A DNA stretch of 59,312 nucleotides from positions 1 to 59,312 of the forward strand of contig PLPK01000081.1 of NCBI GenBank assembly GCA_003159795.1, read 5' to 3'. Below, piece after piece: positions 17,647 through 29,920 of this stretch. The DNA is from Acidimicrobiaceae bacterium (GTDB lineage: Bacteria; Actinomycetota; Acidimicrobiia; Acidimicrobiales; Bog-793). The stretch's first letter is position 1, and each line of letters begins with the position of its first letter. The position numbers were made by a program, and so were the translations under genes. The notes under the pieces are model-generated. The model did not search any database. It was not told the origin of the DNA and saw only the letters and a program-made list of their open reading frames with translations.

Positions 17647-18000
17647 GCCATCCTCCTGGACATCTCAAAGCTGTCAGCTGGAAGGTCCACCCCCCGCCTC
17701 GCCGACACCGGCCGGCGGGCCGGGAATTCCTCCCCCGGCCAGAACGCGCCCGGCTGATCGACGAACACTGCTGGCGAGTCGCGCCGTCACGCCCGGCCCC
17801 CGACCGATCCGGCGCCCGAATTCACGCCGGTTCCTGGATGGTCCCACACGCAGAAACCGCCCCCCGTGGCGACGGCCCGAGACGGGCAGACGCCGGGGCC
17901 CGGTCCGTGTGGACCGCCCGACAACGGTTTCTCCGTCCCGGCCGAGCATATCGGCGGCCTTCTTGTTTCCGGCCTTCCGCCGGCGCCGGCGTGAGCGCGC
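17647..18000. other. Intergenic region, nothing recognised
   Basis: With the adjoining hairpin this makes about 390 bases between dapB and the small membrane protein gene. Open frames exist on both strands, but their composition (Arg/Pro/Gly/Ser) is what GC-rich noncoding DNA gives. Promoter elements for the membrane protein gene should lie here but none stands out. Confidence 0.35.
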
Positions 18001-18018
18001 GCACGCCCGGGGGCGTGC
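18001..18018 (-). terminator. Hairpin just after dapB
   Basis: GCACGCC and GGCGTGC pair perfectly around a CGGG loop, about 15 bases past the dapB stop on the minus strand. No U-run follows, so it could be a GC-rich actinobacterial terminator or an mRNA 3' stabiliser. Confidence 0.4.
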
Positions 18019-18032
18019 CGGCGACAGCGTGC

Positions 18033-18821
18033 CTAAATGCCGAGCAGCGCGTCGAGCCCGACGGTGAGGCCGGGGGTCGACGCGACCCTCCGGCACGCCA
18101 GCAGGACACCGGGCATGAACGAGTTCCGGTCGTAGGAGTCCTGCCGGATGAGGAGTGACTGGCCGGGCCCGCCGAAGAGCACCTCCTGGTGGGCGACGAG
18201 ACCGGCGAGCCGGACCGAGTGGACGTGGATCCCGTCGGCCGTGACGCCGCCGCGCGCCCCCTCGCAGGAGACCGTCGTCGTCGCGTCCTCGCCGAACGGG
18301 CTGGCCCCCGACAAGGCACGGACCGCGCCGATCCGGCGCGCCGTCTCGAGCGCGGTGCCCGAGGGCGCGTCCTTCTTCTGGTCGTGATGGAGCTCGATCA
18401 CCTCGACGCCGTCGAAGAAGGGAGCCGCCAGCTCGGCGAAGCGCATCATCAGAACCGCCGAGAGCGAGAAGTTGGCGGCGACGATCGCGTTCGGCCGGCC
18501 CGACGGATCGAAGGCGGCCCGCAGCCGGTCGAGTCCCGCGGCGTCGATCCCCGTCGTCCCGCAGACGGCGTGGATGTCGTGTGACGCGCACCATTCGAGA
18601 TTGCCGACCGCCGCCGCCGGTTCCGTGAAGTCGACCGCGACCTCGGCACCCGCCGCCTCCAGTGCGTCGATCGAGCCAGCGGGAACGAGCCCACCGACCG
18701 GGACACCGCAAGCGCGTGGATCGACGGCGGCGACGAGCTCGAGGTCGGACGTGGCCGCGACGGCGGTGCACACCGTCGCCCCAAGCCTCCCGCAGGCCCC
18801 CAGCACACCGACCCGGATCAT
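18033..18821 (-). CDS. dapB: 4-hydroxy-tetrahydrodipicolinate reductase
   Basis: DapB reduces the DapA product in the lysine/diaminopimelate pathway. The 262-residue protein has the dinucleotide motif GVLGACGRLG, the CGTTGID segment, and the active-site signature IELHHDQKKDAPSGTA with the conserved His-His and Lys. The C-terminus has the expected SFMPGVLLACR helix. The start is an ATG at 18821. The gene diverges from the peptide-transporter ATPase across a 245-base spacer. In the usual actinobacterial order dapB follows the M16 peptidase gene, which here lies about 7 kb away beyond the transporter block. Confidence 0.95.
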   Translation of the reverse strand: MIRVGVLGACGRLGATVCTAVAATSDLELVAAVDPRACGVPVGGLVPAGSIDALEAAGAEVAVDFTEPAAAVGNLEWCASHDIHAVCGTTGIDAAGLDRLRAAFDPSGRPNAIVAANFSLSAVLMMRFAELAAPFFDGVEVIELHHDQKKDAPSGTALETARRIGAVRALSGASPFGEDATTTVSCEGARGGVTADGIHVHSVRLAGLVAHQEVLFGGPGQSLLIRQDSYDRNSFMPGVLLACRRVASTPGLTVGLDALLGI

Positions 18822-19066
18822 CTCGGCGCCAACCTACCCCGCCCGCCGGCCGGCACGTCCGCGCTTCGGGCGGGCGGGCGCGTAGCGGGTGGTTCCGGCT
18901 GGGCCGGGGCCGTGCCAGCCGGTACGATGGCTCGTCCGCCCTGCGCGACGGTTCTGCGCGGAACGGATTCCAATAGGGTCGTGATCGTCTGGTCCCGAAC
19001 CGTCCACGGCGCTGTGTGCCGAGGTCGTGGGTGCCCGGGAGGGTCGAGTAAGGAGGTCATCCGTCG

Positions 19067-21265
<2,199 letters not shown>

Positions 21266-21271
21266 TCGACT

Positions 21272-21302
21272 CGGCCCTTCGGCCGGCAAACCCCGGACGG
21301 GG
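21272..21302. terminator. Paired GC hairpins between convergent transporter genes
   Basis: CGGCC-CTTC-GGCCG (21272-21285) and CCCC-GGAC-GGGG (21291-21302) lie in the 45-base gap between the convergent ATPase and DppC genes. They lack a T-tract on either strand but are well placed for bidirectional termination. Confidence 0.35.
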
Positions 21303-21310
21303 GACCCGGC

Positions 21311-22276
21311 CTAGCGGCGCTGCAGCCGGACCTCGAAGGCGTCGCGCAGGGCGTCGCCAACGAAGTTGAACGCCACGACGACGAGCACGATCGCCGCCCC
21401 GGTCGGGTAGATCTGCCACCAGTAGCCGGCCAGCGCCCAGTTCACGGCGTTGGCGAGCATCGAGCCCCAGTCGGTGAGCGGCAACGGCACCCCGAGGCCG
21501 ATGAAACCGAGGGCCGCCATCAAGAGGATCGCGTCGGCGACCTGGAAGGTCGCGTTGACGACGATCGTCCCGATCGTGTTCGGGATGATGTGGCGCACGA
21601 CGATCCGCCGCCCGGTCCCGCCCATGACGCGCACAGCCTGGACGTACTCGCGGACGCGTAGCGTCAGCGCTTCACCACGGACGAGCCGTGCCGGGCCCAG
21701 CCACGCCGTAAAGCCGATCACGAGGATGATGAGCGAGAGCGACGGCTTGAAGATCACCGCCAGGGTGATGATGAGGAAGAGCAGCGGCACGGAGAGCAGC
21801 ACGTCGACGATGCGCATCATGAGGGCGTCGACCCACCCGCCGAAGAAGCCGGACACCGCCCCCCAGATCACGCCGATCGCCGTGGCGAGACCCGCCGCGG
21901 CGAAGCCGACCTCGAGCGAGACCTGGCCGCCGTACATGATGCGGCCGAGCATGTCGAAGCCCGTCGCGTCCGTGCCGAGCGGGTGCGCCCACGACGGCGC
22001 GCAGTTCTGACAGCCGTACAAGAGGGCGTTGTTGGCGTTCGTCTGGTTCGTCGAGTAGAAGACCGGGCCGAGATAGCAGAACAGCACCATCAAGATGATG
22101 ACCGCCGCGCCGATGACGGCGAGCTTGTTCTCGAAAAAGACGCGCAGGATCTGCATGCCGATGCTGCCGGTCGAGACGCCTTCGCCGCCCGACGGGCCGT
22201 CGAATCCCTGACCCGGGGCGAGCGCGGCCTCCTCGAGCGGGAGGTTGCCCATTCCCGCTCCGGTCTGGATCGCCAT
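21311..22276 (-). CDS. dppC: Peptide ABC transporter permease, DppC type
   Basis: The 321-residue inner-membrane permease has about six membrane helices and an N-terminal cytoplasmic tail. It carries the periplasmic HPLGTDATGFDMLGRIMYGG motif typical of DppC/OppC and the cytoplasmic EAA-like loop (REYVQAVRVMGGTGRRIVVR, ending H-I-I-P-N). AAGGAGG before the second of two adjacent start codons favours ATG at 22276 over GTG at 22279. It lies 24 bases after dppB. Together with dppB, dppA and the fused ATPase it makes a complete importer. Confidence 0.93.
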   Translation of the reverse strand: MAIQTGAGMGNLPLEEAALAPGQGFDGPSGGEGVSTGSIGMQILRVFFENKLAVIGAAVIILMVLFCYLGPVFYSTNQTNANNALLYGCQNCAPSWAHPLGTDATGFDMLGRIMYGGQVSLEVGFAAAGLATAIGVIWGAVSGFFGGWVDALMMRIVDVLLSVPLLFLIITLAVIFKPSLSLIILVIGFTAWLGPARLVRGEALTLRVREYVQAVRVMGGTGRRIVVRHIIPNTIGTIVVNATFQVADAILLMAALGFIGLGVPLPLTDWGSMLANAVNWALAGYWWQIYPTGAAIVLVVVAFNFVGDALRDAFEVRLQRR

Positions 22277-22300
22277 CACGAGCCTCCTTGGGCGACGGGA

Positions 22301-23251
<951 letters not shown>

Positions 23252-23404
23252 CTGCGATCACTCCCTGTCGTCATGTCGTCATGCCGTCATCTCGTCGCGC
23301 GCGTGCCGCTGGGCGGCTGCCCGTCGGCCAATTCTTGCAGGCCGCCGGGGGCACCTCATCTCGCCCTCCGGCTAGTCGTTCGAGAAATGTAGTCGAAAGC
23401 GGCC

Positions 23405-23435
23405 GGGCCGGTCCCGGGAATCCCGGGGCCGGCCC
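23405..23435 (-). terminator. Strong hairpin between dppA and dppB
   Basis: Two 14-base arms (23405-23418 and 23422-23435) pair at 13 of 14 positions around a three-base loop. The hairpin begins about 33 bases after the dppA stop in a 216-base gap. Such intercistronic hairpins after binding-protein genes usually stop most transcripts or protect the upstream message, giving more binding protein than permease. There is no U-run. Confidence 0.6.
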
Positions 23436-23467
23436 AACCGCCCGATGTTGCCCTGTTGCTTACTGCC

Positions 23468-25414
23468 TTACCTCGTGAAGTACCAGTTCTCCGGGGTGAG
23501 CATGAGCAGCGGGTTCAGCGGCGTCACGCCCTGGAGGTTCTTGGCCACCTCGACGAGCGAGTAGGCCCCGCTCGGCTCCCAGATCACGGGGAGCACCGTC
23601 GCGGTGTAGTTCTCCCAGCGGGCGAGGGTCGAGGTTCCGAAGTTCGTCGCCTTGATCAGGCTGTCCATGAAACTGTTCGAGTACGACCCGGCGTTCGACG
23701 CCGCGCCGGTCTCGAAGAGGTCCTCACCGCTCGGCCAGTAGTCCGGCGAGTAGCTCCAGCCGCCCCACCAGCTCATGCTCCAGGTGCAGGTCGAACCCTT
23801 GCATGGAAGCGAGGTGCCGTAGACCTCGTCGAACGTCTCGGCGGTCGCCGTGACGTGGATCCCGACTGCCGACCACGAGGAGACCTCGGCGTCCACCGTC
23901 TGGACCGTGGCCTCGTTGCCACTCGAGTACAGCATCTGGAAGTTGAGCGGCGTCCCCTTCGGAACACCGCACTTCGACGCGGTGGCACAGACGTCCGTGC
24001 CATTCGCGTTGATGGTCCAGCCGTGCTCCACGAGAAGCGACTTCGCCTTGGCCGGGTTGTACGGGTACGGGTTCTTCTCCTCGAACTTCGTCACGAACGA
24101 GTTCTTCGGAAGAACCGGCACCGGCCCGTAGCCGGGCACGCCGTAGCCCTTGATGATCTTCTTGATCAGCAGAGGCTGATTGATCAGCATCTGCAGCACC
24201 TGGCGGAAGTAGAGCTGGTGGTAGATCGCGCCCGCGTAGCCGCCGTCATCGACGGAGTTGAAGTTCAGCGGGAAGTACGTGATGCCCCAGGTGTACCAGG
24301 GCACCAGGTTGTACTTGCCCGAGACACGCGAGTTGTTCGGCCCGACCTTGGTCGGACTCGGGGCGGCAACGGTGATGTCCTCCGACGGGATGTAGCCGAC
24401 GGAGATGTTCCCGGTGACCAGGTCGTTGAACTCAGACGTCCCCGAGGTGAAGGGCAGCTCGGTAAAGGCCGACAACGTCGGCTTCACCGGGCCGGAGTAC
24501 GACGGGTTCGGCTTCATCGTGAGAAGGCCCGAGGGTTGGAACGACGTGAGGTGCCACGGTCCGTCGACGACCTGCCACAGCTTGCTCGTCGCGTACCTGG
24601 CGAAGGCGTTGTTCGAGCCCTTCGGGTTGGTCGGGTCGTAGCCGGCTTCCTTGGACAGGAAGTCGAAGACGTTGACGCAGCTCTTCGCGATGGCGTTGCC
24701 GGGGACGATCCCGGCCTTCGTCGACTTGGCGACGACCGAGCCATAGGACGCCTTGCCGCAGGACTGCGCACCGGCCTTCTGGGACAGCGTTGTCACGTCC
24801 CATGCCATCGGCAGCGGCGTGATCTGGCTGAGCTCGTTGTACACCCACCAGTACGGGTTCACCGACCCGGTGAGCTTGAACACGACGGTCTTCGCGTTCG
24901 GCGTGGAGATCGAGGCGACGTCGTCGGGGATGGTCCCGGGGACATAGCCCGCCCAGGTGTCCTTCTCGAGCTTCATGAAGTTCATCCAGAACACGACGTC
25001 CTGGGAGGTCACCGTCTCACCGTCGGACCACTTGTAGCTGTTCAGGTCGACGGTCACCGTCTTGCCGCCGTTCGAGAACGTCGGGTACTTGGCGAGCGAA
25101 TCCGACAGGTTGATCGTCGGGTTCGAGCCGTTCCCGAACCAGTACAGCGGGCGGTACATCAGCATTTGGAACTGCGAGAGGTTGTCGACGCTGAAGTACC
25201 GGAACGGCGCAAACGGGAAGATGTAGTTGGGGCTGCCACCCGGGGGCTCAGCGAAGTAGGCCGTTCCGCCCTTCACCTTCGTGACGTGCGGCTTGCTGAC
25301 CTTCCCGGTCGCCGAACTCACGGGAGCAACCGCGAGCGTCAGGATCATCGATCCTGCGACGGCCACAATCAGTGCACCCCCGAGCAGGCCACGCCGGCCG
25401 TGGAAACTTCTCAT
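23468..25414 (-). CDS. dppA: Peptide ABC transporter substrate-binding protein (family 5)
   Basis: The 648-residue exported binding protein starts at the ATG at 25414, with AGGAGGGCAT as ribosome binding site. Residues 1-35 form a signal peptide (MRSFHGRR, then a hydrophobic run ending near SSATG). No lipobox cysteine is evident, so anchoring is unclear. The mature part has the family-5 pattern: YRPLYWFG, WSDGETVTSQDVVFWMN, a hinge region and a C-terminal SYSPDYWPSGEDLF segment. Peptides, nickel or sugars are all possible ligands in this family. It heads a dppABC-like minus-strand operon. Confidence 0.93.
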   Translation of the reverse strand: MRSFHGRRGLLGGALIVAVAGSMILTLAVAPVSSATGKVSKPHVTKVKGGTAYFAEPPGGSPNYIFPFAPFRYFSVDNLSQFQMLMYRPLYWFGNGSNPTINLSDSLAKYPTFSNGGKTVTVDLNSYKWSDGETVTSQDVVFWMNFMKLEKDTWAGYVPGTIPDDVASISTPNAKTVVFKLTGSVNPYWWVYNELSQITPLPMAWDVTTLSQKAGAQSCGKASYGSVVAKSTKAGIVPGNAIAKSCVNVFDFLSKEAGYDPTNPKGSNNAFARYATSKLWQVVDGPWHLTSFQPSGLLTMKPNPSYSGPVKPTLSAFTELPFTSGTSEFNDLVTGNISVGYIPSEDITVAAPSPTKVGPNNSRVSGKYNLVPWYTWGITYFPLNFNSVDDGGYAGAIYHQLYFRQVLQMLINQPLLIKKIIKGYGVPGYGPVPVLPKNSFVTKFEEKNPYPYNPAKAKSLLVEHGWTINANGTDVCATASKCGVPKGTPLNFQMLYSSGNEATVQTVDAEVSSWSAVGIHVTATAETFDEVYGTSLPCKGSTCTWSMSWWGGWSYSPDYWPSGEDLFETGAASNAGSYSNSFMDSLIKATNFGTSTLARWENYTATVLPVIWEPSGAYSLVEVAKNLQGVTPLNPLLMLTPENWYFTR

Positions 25415-25614
25415 ATGCCCTCCTGACGAAACACCCCGAAAGGACCGCCCCTCCGGGCCCCGCCCCCACGACGTGTGGAGATCTTTTGGAGTGGCATAAA
25501 GGTAGCGCGTTCGTAACGTGAGTCGCACATGCACCCTGGCACACCAAATGCGTTGATCGGCCGGCCGGGCCACCCGCCACCGGGGCAGGTCGGGGCACCA
25601 AGACCGCGGCCCAT
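25415..25614. other. Spacer upstream of dppA
   Basis: About 200 bases between the transporter operon and the TauE remnant. It should hold the dppA promoter. No clear boxes or genes are seen. Confidence 0.3.
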
Positions 25615-26051
25615 TCAACCCGGGACCGTCCCGTCCGGGACCGGCGGCCGGACCGCCGGGGACTCGCGGGCCCAGACCAGGGAAGCCGCCACGAGGGCGA
25701 CGAGAGGGGCGCCAGCCCCCACGCCGCCGATGAGGGGCTCGAGGATCCTGTCGGCGGGCGAGGTCGGGATGAACAGGCTCGACAGAGCCCGCCGGCGAAG
25801 GCGATCGGGACGGACCCGGCGACGAGCCAGCCGACAATCGGCGTGGAGGAACGAGCGCCGCAGGTGCACGAACCCCGCGACTGGACGCACCAAGACCGAC
25901 GGGCGAGATCGCTCGCGACCGCCGTCTTGGCGTGGACGTGCACAGCGAGGATGAGACGCGGCGCGAGGAGGGCTCCCCCGCCGGACCCGGTGACCCCGAC
26001 GACGGCACGGGCGGCGAGGCCCGAGATGAGTGCTGCCAGGCTGAACTCCAC
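25615..26051 (-). pseudogene. TauE/SafE family permease remnant, frameshifted and truncated
   Basis: The minus-strand frame from 26051 reads MEFSLAALISG, VVGVTGSGGGALLAP and KTAVASDLA, the N-terminus of a TauE/SafE sulfite/anion exporter. Homology then continues in a second frame (RPVAGFVHLRRS), returns to the first (PIVGWLVAGSVPIAFAGG), and moves again to the second (IPTSPADRILEPLIGG). At least three frame changes are needed, and only the first half of the family is covered. It is a decayed gene, or a region with sequencing errors. It lies at the edge of the transporter block, beside the M16 peptidase gene. Confidence 0.65.
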
Positions 26052-26075
26052 TGCGTGACTCTATTTAGTGGAGTT
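26044..26075. repeat. Perfect 9-bp inverted repeat
   Basis: AACTCCACT (26044-26052) and AGTGGAGTT (26067-26075) are perfect complements separated by 14 bases. The left arm overlaps the start codon of the TauE remnant and the right arm lies just past the M16 peptidase stop. It may be a terminator stem for the peptidase gene, an old operator, or a junction mark of the inserted block. Confidence 0.55.
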
Positions 26076-26102
26076 TAAGCAGGCGAACGCCCCAGCCGGC
26101 AG

Positions 26103-27392
26103 TCAATTGAGCGGGGCGAAGTCACCCGCGGCGGACGGCCCGACGACGGCGAGCACCCGGCGCCCACCGAGCACTTCGCCGGCGATGGTCCCCACCTCGT
26201 CGAGGCTGACGGCATCGATCCGGGCGAGCTGCTCGTCGACCGAGAGCACCTCGTCGAACAACAACAGCCCGGCGCCGATCCGCGACATCCGGTTACCCGA
26301 ATCCTCCAGACCGAGCAGCAGGTCCGCCGCGACGTGCCCCTTGGCACGGTCGAGCTCGGCCGCGGTGATGCCGGAGCCCGCGCAGTGGTCGAGCTCGGCG
26401 ACGACGAGGCCGACGACTTCCGCCGCGTTGTCCGGCGACGTGCCGACCGACACGACGAGCGCTCCCGAGTCGGCGAAGGCAACCCGCTCCGAGATGATCG
26501 AGTAGGCGAGGCCGCGCTCTTCGCGGATCGACTGGAACAGGCGCGACGAGATCCCCCCGCCGAGCACATGGTTGAGCAGTGCGAGGGCGAACCGGCTCGG
26601 GCTCCTGCGCGCCGGTGCCCGCACACCCAGCACGAGGTGCGCCTGCTCGCAGTCCCGGACCGTCACGTCGAGTGGGCGGACCTCGTCGGAGGGGGGAACG
26701 CGCTGTGGGCTGGCGCCACCGGCCAGACCCGCGAACCGCCGTTCGAGTCCTTCCCCGATGGAACCGTGGTCGACCTGACCCGCCGCGGCGACGACGAGGT
26801 TCGCCGGCCGGTAGTGCACCGCCAGGAACTGGCGGATCTCGTCGACCGTCACGGACCTGATGACCCCGGGGTCGCCGAGGACCTCGCGCCCGAGCGGGTG
26901 AGCGGGGAACATCGCGTCGGCGAACCGCTCCTGGGCGAAGTCTGCCGGCTCGTCGAGGTGCATCAGCACCTCCTCCAGGATCACCTGGCGCTCCGAGTCG
27001 ACCTCCTCGGCGCGCAGCGCCGGGCTCCAGACGATGTCGGAGAGGATGTCGAGACCGAGGTCGAGGTCGTCACCGAGCATCCGGACGTAGAAGGCGGTGT
27101 ACTCCTTGGTCGTGAAAGCGTTCATGTCGCCGCCGACGGCGTCGACGTCCTCGGCGATCGAGCGTGCGCTCCTCGTCGGGCTCCCCTTGAAGAGCAGGTG
27201 CTCGAGGAAGTGCGAGATCCCCGCCTGCGCGCCCGTCTCGTCGCGCGAGCCCGTCCCGACCCAGAAGCCGAGGCACGCCGAGCGTACGTCGACCATGCGC
27301 TCGGTGACGAGCCGCACCCCGCAGGGGAGCGTCGAGATCTCGGTCCGGGCCGCACCGCCGTCTGCGGGCGGCCGGCCGGCGGTCGGGCTCAG
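26103..27392 (-). CDS. M16 family zinc peptidase (pitrilysin/PepR-like), probable CTG start
   Basis: The protein has the inverted zinc motif HFLEH with the downstream glutamate in the ERQVILEEVLMHLDEP helix. The C-terminal half contains the family arginine-tyrosine pair region (RLFQSIREERGLAYSI). Such proteins sit after pnp in most actinobacteria and are annotated as processing peptidases, usually without a known substrate. The first strand, TEISTLPCGVRLVTERM, begins upstream of the GTG at 27317, and no ATG or TTG precedes it. A CTG at 27392 overlaps the pnp stop as CTGA and gives 429 residues. GTG 27317 would give 404 residues and lose that strand. Confidence 0.88.
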   Translation of the reverse strand: MSPTAGRPPADGGAARTEISTLPCGVRLVTERMVDVRSACLGFWVGTGSRDETGAQAGISHFLEHLLFKGSPTRSARSIAEDVDAVGGDMNAFTTKEYTAFYVRMLGDDLDLGLDILSDIVWSPALRAEEVDSERQVILEEVLMHLDEPADFAQERFADAMFPAHPLGREVLGDPGVIRSVTVDEIRQFLAVHYRPANLVVAAAGQVDHGSIGEGLERRFAGLAGGASPQRVPPSDEVRPLDVTVRDCEQAHLVLGVRAPARRSPSRFALALLNHVLGGGISSRLFQSIREERGLAYSIISERVAFADSGALVVSVGTSPDNAAEVVGLVVAELDHCAGSGITAAELDRAKGHVAADLLLGLEDSGNRMSRIGAGLLLFDEVLSVDEQLARIDAVSLDEVGTIAGEVLGGRRVLAVVGPSAAGDFAPLN

Positions 27393-29830
27393 CGCCGCGG
27401 ACCGCCGCGCTGGCGGGGTCCGCGGTTGCTCCGCGGCTCACCGGTGGGGGCGCTTGCGGTGCCTGGGCCGAGATCACCGAAATCGTTGGCGATCGTGGCC
27501 TCGAACTCGTCTTCGAACGAGACGCGCTTCACGTGGTCGGCCACCTCGCCGCCCGCGGGTTCGCGGCGCGGGCCCCGGTCCTCGGAGCGTTCGCGCCGGG
27601 GCGGTCGTGGCGAATCGTCCGACGACGACCGCGCGGGCTCACGGCCGCCGATCGGCTCGCCGTCCTCGCCGACGAGCGCGAGCGAGACCTTCCCCTGCGG
27701 GTCGATGTCCTGCACGATGACCTCGACCGACTGGCCGAGCTCGAGGACGTCCTCGACGCGGTCGACTCGGCGTCCGCCGCCGAGCCGCGAGATGTGGAGC
27801 AGGCCGTCGCGCCCCGGGAGGATGTTGACGAAGGCCCCGAACTTCGTGATGTTCACGACCTTGCCGGAGTAGGTCTTGCCGACGTCGGCCGCCGGCGGGT
27901 CGAGGATCATCTCGATCCGGCGACGCGCCTCGTCGACCGCGACGGACTCCTTCGCGCCGATCGTCACCCGGCCGACCGCACCATCGTCGTCGACCGCGAT
28001 GTCGGCTCCCGTCTCCTGCTGGAGACTGTTGATCACCTTGCCCTTCGGGCCGATGACCTCGCCGATCTTGTCCATCGGGATCTCGAAGGTGACGATCTTT
28101 GGCGCGTGCGGCTTGACCGTCGCGGCCGGGTGGGCGATCGCCTTCTCCATCACGTCGAGGACGATCTGACGGGCCTCGTGCGCCTGGTGCAGCGCCTTGG
28201 CGAGCACCTCGGCGGGCAGGCCGTCGATCTTCGTGTCGAGCTGCAACGCCGTCACGACGTCGCGGGTCCCCGCGACCTTGAAGTCCATGTCGCCGAAGGC
28301 GTCCTCGGCCCCCAGGATGTCGGTGAGCGTCGTGTACTTGCCCTCGGCGTAGACGAGGCCCATCGCGATCCCGCCGACCGCCGCCTTGATCGGCACGCCG
28401 GCGTCCATCAACGACAGCGACGAGCCGCAGACCGACGCCATCGAGCTCGACCCGTTCGAGCTGAGCACGTCGGAGACGAGACGGAGCGTGTAGGGGAACT
28501 CGGCCTCGCTCGGGATCACGGGCAGCAGCGCGCGCTCGGCGAGCAGGCCGTGGCCGATCTCCCGGCGCTTCGGGCCGCGCATCATGCCCGTCTCGCCGGT
28601 CGAGAACGGCGGGAAGTTGTAGTGGTGCATGTAGCGCTTGGTCTCGTCGACGCTGATCGTGTCGAGCATCTGGTTCATCCGCGGCATGCCGAGCGTGGTG
28701 ACGTTCAGCACCTGGGTGTCGCCGCGCTGGAACAGGCCCGACCCGTGCACCGTCGGGATCAGGCCGACCTCGGCCGAGAGCGGGCGAATGTCGGTTGGAC
28801 CCCGTCCGTCGATCCGGACGCCCTCCTCGGCGATGCGCCGGCGCACGATGGTCTTTGTGTGCGACTTGATTGCGGCGTAGATCTCGCGCTCGCGGCCGGC
28901 GAACTCGTCGGCCAGCTCGGCGGCGATCTCGTTGGAAGCGACGGTCAGGGCGTCGCTCCGTGCCGTCTTCGTCGTGATGGCGTTCGCCGCGGCGATCGCC
29001 TCGCCGCCGACCTCGACGACGCGGGCGAGCACGTCCTCGCCGTAGTCGACGAAGACCTCGTAGGGGATGGTCGGCTTCGCGCCGGCCTTGGCGACGAGCG
29101 CGCGCTGCAGCTCGATCGACTCGCGGATCCAGATCTTGGCGGCCTCGAGACCGCCGGCGATGACCTCCTCGGTCACCTTGGGCGCGCCCTGGTCGAAGTA
29201 GTCGAAGGCGTGCTCGGTGCCACCAGCCTCGACCATCATGATGGCGATCTCGGCGTCCGGCTCCTCGCCGAGCGCCCGCCCCGCCACGACGAGCTCGAAG
29301 GTCGAGGCGTCGCCCTCCTGGTAGGTCGCGTGAGGCAACCACTCGCCCGTCGTTGAGTAGGCGATCCGCACGGCGCCGATCGGGCCGTCGAAGGGGATCC
29401 CCGAGAGCATCAGCGCCGCCGAGGCGCCGTTGATCGCCACGACGTCGTGCGGGTTCTCCTGGTCGGCGCCGAGGATCGTGCCGACGATGTGGATCTCGTT
29501 GCGGAAGCCGGCTGGGAAGGATGGGCGCAACGGGCGGTCGATGAGACGCGCCGTCAGGATCGCCTGGTCGCTCGCGCGGCCCTCCCGGCGGAAGAACGAG
29601 CCGGGGATCTTCCCGGCCGCGTACATCCGCTCCTCGATGTCGACGGTGAGCGGGAAGAAGTCCTGCCCCTCGCGGACCTTGCGGGACGCGGTCGCGGTGA
29701 CGAGCACCATGGTGTCGCCGATGCGGGCGACGACCGCCCCGTCTGCTTGCTGTGCGAACTTGCCTGTCTCGTACGACAGGTTGCGGCTGGACCCGCTGAT
29801 CGGGCCCGAAACGGTGATGGCCTCAGCCAT
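27389..29830 (-). CDS. pnp: Polynucleotide phosphorylase
   Basis: PNPase degrades RNA 3' to 5' with phosphate and can add tails. The 813-residue protein has two RNase PH domains (FFRREGRASDQAILTARLID in the first; FSTGETGMMRGPKRREIGHG and SNGSSSMASVCG in the second). A KH domain follows with IGPKG, then an S1 domain with GAFVNILPGRDGLLHIS. The disordered Arg/Glu/Ser-rich tail of about 100 residues is longer than in E. coli and typical of actinobacteria. AAGGAGTGAT precedes the ATG. It follows rpsO with a 232-base leader containing a long hairpin. Confidence 0.97.
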   Translation of the reverse strand: MAEAITVSGPISGSSRNLSYETGKFAQQADGAVVARIGDTMVLVTATASRKVREGQDFFPLTVDIEERMYAAGKIPGSFFRREGRASDQAILTARLIDRPLRPSFPAGFRNEIHIVGTILGADQENPHDVVAINGASAALMLSGIPFDGPIGAVRIAYSTTGEWLPHATYQEGDASTFELVVAGRALGEEPDAEIAIMMVEAGGTEHAFDYFDQGAPKVTEEVIAGGLEAAKIWIRESIELQRALVAKAGAKPTIPYEVFVDYGEDVLARVVEVGGEAIAAANAITTKTARSDALTVASNEIAAELADEFAGREREIYAAIKSHTKTIVRRRIAEEGVRIDGRGPTDIRPLSAEVGLIPTVHGSGLFQRGDTQVLNVTTLGMPRMNQMLDTISVDETKRYMHHYNFPPFSTGETGMMRGPKRREIGHGLLAERALLPVIPSEAEFPYTLRLVSDVLSSNGSSSMASVCGSSLSLMDAGVPIKAAVGGIAMGLVYAEGKYTTLTDILGAEDAFGDMDFKVAGTRDVVTALQLDTKIDGLPAEVLAKALHQAHEARQIVLDVMEKAIAHPAATVKPHAPKIVTFEIPMDKIGEVIGPKGKVINSLQQETGADIAVDDDGAVGRVTIGAKESVAVDEARRRIEMILDPPAADVGKTYSGKVVNITKFGAFVNILPGRDGLLHISRLGGGRRVDRVEDVLELGQSVEVIVQDIDPQGKVSLALVGEDGEPIGGREPARSSSDDSPRPPRRERSEDRGPRREPAGGEVADHVKRVSFEDEFEATIANDFGDLGPGTASAPTGEPRSNRGPRQRGGPRR

Positions 29831-29859
29831 ATCACTCCTTGGTCACTGGGGCGCCCGCC

Positions 29860-29920
29860 CGCCAGTTCCCAGTCGTCGGGCTCCCGAACGGGCCGGGGAC
29901 CCGGCGACTGGCAGCTGGCG
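29860..29920 (-). promoter_or_regulatory. Long hairpin in the rpsO-pnp leader
   Basis: Arms 29860-29880 and 29900-29920 pair at 18 of 21 positions in the minus-strand RNA, around a 19-base loop that can itself fold (CCCG...CGGG). It lies between rpsO and pnp. In E. coli a long hairpin in the same place is cut by RNase III and drives PNPase autoregulation. The same role here is an inference from position and size. Confidence 0.6.
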
